A stretch of 64,000 nt of DNA from Diplolepis rosae (Eukaryota; Arthropoda; Insecta; Hymenoptera; Diplolepididae), in assembly GCA_030998225.1 (NCBI GenBank), contig JAPYXD010000680.1, positions 5,456,001 to 5,520,000 of the forward strand, given 5' to 3'. The position numbers were made by a program, and so were the translations under genes. Numbering within the stretch: the stretch's first letter is position 1; each line of letters starts with the position of its first letter. The notes under the pieces were generated by a model. The model was not told the origin of the DNA, ran no database searches, and saw only the letters and a program-made list of their open reading frames with translations. Below are positions 60,001-64,000 of this stretch, piece after piece.

Positions 60001-63000
60001 GTAGGAAGAATTCTTAATTTCTGATATCATTACTTTTTTCCAATAACCAGATTTTATTCGAATTTTTTTTTCTTTAATACAAGAATCTAATAAGCTATAA
60101 ACAATAATCCAATCCAGAGTTATGTGCCGTGTTTCGAATGTTCGAGTCACTTCTTAAGCTTATGTTATATTTTTACTAATGAGCCTTGTGCTGGTAGCAG
60201 TTCTCATAATCCGATAACGACTGGTTATTTTTCGATAATGTCCATCTAAAAATATTCATATACTCAGAAATCTGAGTTATCCCTAAAACCTATAATTTAA
60301 ATTTGAATTATGCCTCAAGTTTATGATTTTGCAAAAAATTCTTTGGGATTCTTTTTAATCGGATTGTTTTCAAAGTCTTTCAATAAGAAAATATAATTTA
60401 CGATTGTCTTGTTGAACAAGATTCTACAGTTTAAATTCGTCGTTTTCTTTTTATTCTGGTGAGTTTAATTTGCACACTGTTTGTAACATAATTATGGCAT
60501 CTAGAATTGTAAGAAAAAGATGCAAGATGCTTTACAAAAGACATGAACGAGCATACGTGGGCACAGCATGGGTTAATAGGAAAGCATTGCTATGAAAATA
60601 CCTCGAATAATTGCCTTGAATCCCGCCGCGCGAGCATTATAGTAAATTGAGCCAAATGACTCACACTTGTCTCCTACTTCTTAGAGTTGCAAGCATTTTT
60701 TACTACATGGAACAGAAATTTTTTACATTTTAATCCCCAAAAGTTTTTTAGTTTTAAGATAAAAAACAGAAGCTTAAAAGATTTCAATTTAAGTGGACAT
60801 GGAAACTGTTTTGAAGTTTGAACTGACATTGGAAAGAAAGATACCCATACTAGAGAACATATTCCATAAGGAATCGTGATTTTCTATTTTCCCCAAGTGC
60901 CTTCCGCGCATTCGTGTCTCTTTCTCCAGTGAATGCCGACCTACCAAGGAAAAGAGGAAATTCCTTCATCCTCGAAGTGCTCCGTAAGCTATACGTTTCT
61001 GTCTTTACCAAAAGGAAGACAGTCAGAAAGCCAAAGAAGTAGAGAAAGAGAGAAGGAGATCCTGTCGTCGTAACCGATTCATGGGCGCCGCTGGAAAGCC
61101 GTTTAAATGCCTGGTGGACGCATCGAGCGAAAATAAATTGTTTGGGTGTAATGCTCATGCAGGTGCGGATACGCCGGAGTCATAAGTACAACCGGAAAGT
61201 TGTTTAAATTTAAACGAGACTAAATGTGGCATCCAAATGTCTTGTGATACCCGTTTAATTTAAAGTTATTTACCGACTATAAAGTATCATCTATTTTTCA
61301 CTTTATCACTAAGACCTCCCTGAAAATCAAGGCTAATATTATCGCTAGTAAAAGTTGAGAAGAGAAAAATATCTGTGACAAATAGAATGAGTCCTAGAAA
61401 ATAGATAAGAAGTTTGTATATTCTAAACACTTCCTCAATTTTGTGTAACCAGATCCACTTCGAGAATTTGCAGACATCGTTTAAGGAATTTCTTAGTACG
61501 TGAAGGGATTCTGTGATAGTCTCTACTTAAATGCAAATGACTATTTTACCAATTATAGTAGTTAGTATACAAGTTAAATAGTTAGAAAGAAATTTTAGTA
61601 CAAATTTTAGCTTTTGGAAAAGTTTCTTAAGTAACTTGAAAATCAATGTTTATTTCTAAAATCTCTTGATTCTGCTATTTTCTTTTGAATAGTTTCAATA
61701 TTCCTAATCTTAGCAATAGGAGATTTTAAGATATATAAAATGATTTTAATAAGTACGTTTTTTGAAAAGTTTATTTTAAAATGAAAAAGGAAGAAAAGAA
61801 GATCCAGAAGTGTTTAAAGCAGTGGCAGTAGTTGTAATTTACTGAAATTGGTATGTCTGGGAGAATAAGGTGCGGAGGGATGTAAAGAGAATTTCTCCTA
61901 GAGGATGAATTTCCAGGATAGGGGAGGCCTCCAGGACGAGATGGAGAAGTTGGAGGAAGAGGAAGAAAAGGTGGAGAAGGCAAACAATGGTCGCGTATAT
62001 CATCGTGCCGCCGTCTTGCTGTGGTACGCATAGGCAAATCACCGCTTCACCACCATACTTACATACTAGCATGCTACCATGTTGGATTGCCGCCGTTGAC
62101 CATCCACCGTCATCACAGATCCACCAACACCAACGATTAAAATCGTTCCGACGCGCGCGTCTGCTCTCATACCAACGAGATTGCAGTTGTGTGAGTCTCG
62201 CTTTGTTCTAAGCCCGCTAAAAAAGCAGCGACAGGCTAAACACGTCGTCCTCTGGAATTTGAGAATCGAATGCATTAAAAGACAAGAAACCGTGGAAAGG
62301 GAGAAGGAGAAGCGATGGAGAAGAGGCGCTACCACGACCAACCTCCTGTTTGCCTCCGAGCGTTACATCGTTGCACCAGTAGGCGCTATTATACACATTT
62401 AGTAATACGCTCTAAAACTTTTCCATTTGTAGGACATTCCAGTCTGAAAATATTTATTAAATGCAGGCTCAACCTGATCGGTTTATGAACTATTACTCTT
62501 CCTATATTTGCATTTTGTCTCCTGAACGGATTAGAAGACTTTTAAAATACAATGCAAACTTGTATCTTGAAAAAAGTAAATCCTCTATAATAAATCTTGA
62601 CTCGAAAAACAATTCGACAGAAGTACAAAATCTTTTTCTGTTAACAAAACTACCCACACTGCTGTAGTCCAAAAGAATAAAAAAATTTGAAACCAGTAAT
62701 GTTGCAAGTCTGGTCGAACGAGACGGACCCGACTGTGGACAATATTGTTCCTGGACGATCGTCATCATCAGGATCGGATTTCGGTCAAGACGTTACGTTG
62801 GCATTACAGTTATTTATGGTGAGGCTCAGCTTTCTCAAGACCAGAATCGCTCCGGATACCTACACAAAATCGGGTCATCCAGAAGTTTACAAGGTTTTGT
62901 TTTTCCAAATAGTTCGACATCGAGCAAACCTGCAAATTGCCGTAATTTATGGGCAGATCTCACACGTATCAGTGATCGTCTCACACGCTCGGATTTTAGA

Positions 63001-63275
63001 AAGTAAAAGAACTGATAGTACTTTGTAGGTTTCGATGATCCAGGTATTGCTATAGCTAATATTTTAACTGCTTGCTTGCATTCAAAACATCGTCTGCTTG
63101 TATCCTATACTGATTTTAATCCGATTGCCTGGAGACAAATCGCTAAAAAGAACAAGACAACATTTTTGTGAAACGAAAGTAGAATATAAAAATATGAGAA
63201 AAGGCAACATTTATTAGAAAAACTTATTTATCTAAAAAGGTTTTTAATTTTAGCACAATTTTTTTTTATTTTCAG
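60001..63275 (+). other. ds intron, 3.3 kb
   Basis: GTAGGA...TTTTCAG, phase 1. 60850-61190 and 61850-62360 are GC-richer. I see no transposon and no additional exon. The frame 62687-63028 has no cadherin character and no fitting splice sites. Confidence 0.7.
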
Positions 63276-63602
63276 GGAACGTCACCTTTAGTATTCCCAA
63301 AGGCGTGGCGTCAGACAAGTTCATTATCTCATCAAGTGGAATTGTAACTCTTCGTTCACCTCTCGATCGAGAAGACATTTCTCATTACTCTGTACCAGTT
63401 CTGGCCAGATCTAGCAAGCTGTTTGATCTGACAACCCTGGAGGTCGTCGTTCTTGATGAAAATGACAACAACCCAGAATTTAAATCGGGTTCCTGCTACA
63501 GATTGGCAGTTCCTGAGAACCAAGAAGCTGCTGCCATTCACACCATCGCAGCAGTTGACGCCGACGAGGGCAAGAATGGCGAAATTTTCTACAGCATCGT
63601 TG
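63276..63602 (+). CDS. dachsous exon J: rest of EC ~16, first half of EC ~17
   Basis: Begins GNVTFSIPKGVASDKF, then SSGIVTLRS, LDRE (30-33), and the linker DENDNNPEF (61 onward). Next comes the Dachsous-typical SGSCYRLAVPENQEAAAIHT, followed by AVDADEGKNGEIFYSIVG. Here the fly repeat has a long insertion between LDRE and the linker (from memory) that is absent in this insect. Acceptor TTATTTTCAG, donor TTG|GTAAGT, phase 1 to phase 1. Confidence 0.94.
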
Positions 63603-63682
63603 GTAAGTTTTCACAATTTTAAATTTGGATAGAATCATCGGACAAAAAAATTCATCTGTTGATCTATACATTTTTTTTCCAG

Positions 63683-64000
63683 GTGGCAACATCGGTTCTA
63701 AATTCAGACTAGACCCTGCAACAGGAGTCCTATCCATGTCTAGTCTTGATCGAGAGACAGTTTCAAAGTACATTCTAACGATATCCGCTAGAGACAAAGG
63801 TCGACCCAGTCTAGAAGCCCGTTGCAACCTAACAGTGATTGTTCTTGATGTTAATGACAACGCACCGTCTTTTGTACAAAACAAGTACAGCGATTCTAGA
63901 CCAAGAATGGGACAAGTAAACCAGGAATCTGGGAACTTTGGTGGCTTCAATCAATACAGCTCAGCCAATTATCATCCAGGAAAATATTTGACTACAATCT
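63683..64000 (+). CDS. dachsous exon K: rest of EC ~17, linker insert, start of EC ~18 (cut by window end)
   Basis: Follows an 80-bp intron. GGNIGSKFRLDPATGVLSM, LDRE (22-25) and SARDKGRPS complete EC17, and the linker DVNDNAPSF is at 56-64. After VQNKYS the frame carries about 30 residues rich in Gly, Asn, Gln, Ser and Tyr (SGNFGGFNQYSSANYHPG at about 83-100) before KYLTTI, which looks like the first strand of the next EC repeat. The fly has no such insert as I remember it. A weak donor-like CAA|GTAAAC at 63915 would end the exon before most of the insert, but the open frame and codon use favour reading on. The exon continues beyond the window. Confidence 0.9.

Noticed and set aside
62687..63028. 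113-codon frame in the ds intron before exon J
   Set aside because: It has no EC motifs, and exons I and J already join in phase and in the fly order without it.
63480..63950. 156-codon minus-strand frame
   Set aside because: It is the antisense shadow of ds exons J and K and spans their intron.

Overview
This is a window of an insect genome. It holds an internal stretch of one very large gene, the giant atypical cadherin dachsous (ds, plus strand), and the transposon-laden introns around it. Evidence for an animal: GT-AG introns, tandem cadherin (EC) repeats with LDRE and DxNDN motifs, mariner transposases, and AT-rich non-coding DNA full of small inverted-repeat elements. Eleven exons (31566 to the window edge) splice into one uninterrupted frame of about 1266 codons. 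From memory, they are colinear with Drosophila Dachsous from about EC6 to the start of EC18. The order of insect cannot be fixed; Hymenoptera is a guess from the mariner types and general feel, not a demonstration.

Layout. 1-31565 contains no cadherin exon and no convincing gene. It is most simply the 3' part of a very long ds intron (over 31.5 kb), filled with non-autonomous DNA elements: a two-copy TA-flanked MITE family (1978-2201, 12212-12483), a 1.5 kb inverted-repeat element built around an 80-bp tandem array (5679-7226), several 150-350 bp palindromic MITEs, a 1.4 kb foldback element (17231-18660), a tRNA-like fragment (about 13238), a hAT-like end (27283-27656), and a diverged family of TACAAT/GGTACC-rich repeats (21.5-24.7 kb and 30.1-31.0 kb). 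31566-39865 has two exons separated by 7.6 kb carrying two abutting mariner elements. 39866-52915 is a 13 kb intron with two more mariners in opposite orientations. 52916-64000 is exon-dense (nine exons), with one larger 3.3 kb intron.

Function. Dachsous is the heterophilic partner of the giant cadherin Fat in planar cell polarity and Hippo growth control. The exons here encode only extracellular EC repeats. The signal peptide, first EC repeats, transmembrane segment and cytoplasmic tail lie outside the window. Most EC boundaries carry the calcium-binding DxNDN motif. Three do not: after EC7, EC12 and EC15. The EC17-EC18 junction carries a Gly/Asn/Gln/Ser-rich insert. The mariner elements are all internally deleted, and three of them share the same deletion, so the family was probably spread by a transposase supplied elsewhere. 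I found no new enzymatic or defence system. The points most worth checking are the structural peculiarities of this Dachsous and the nested and amplified non-autonomous elements in its introns.
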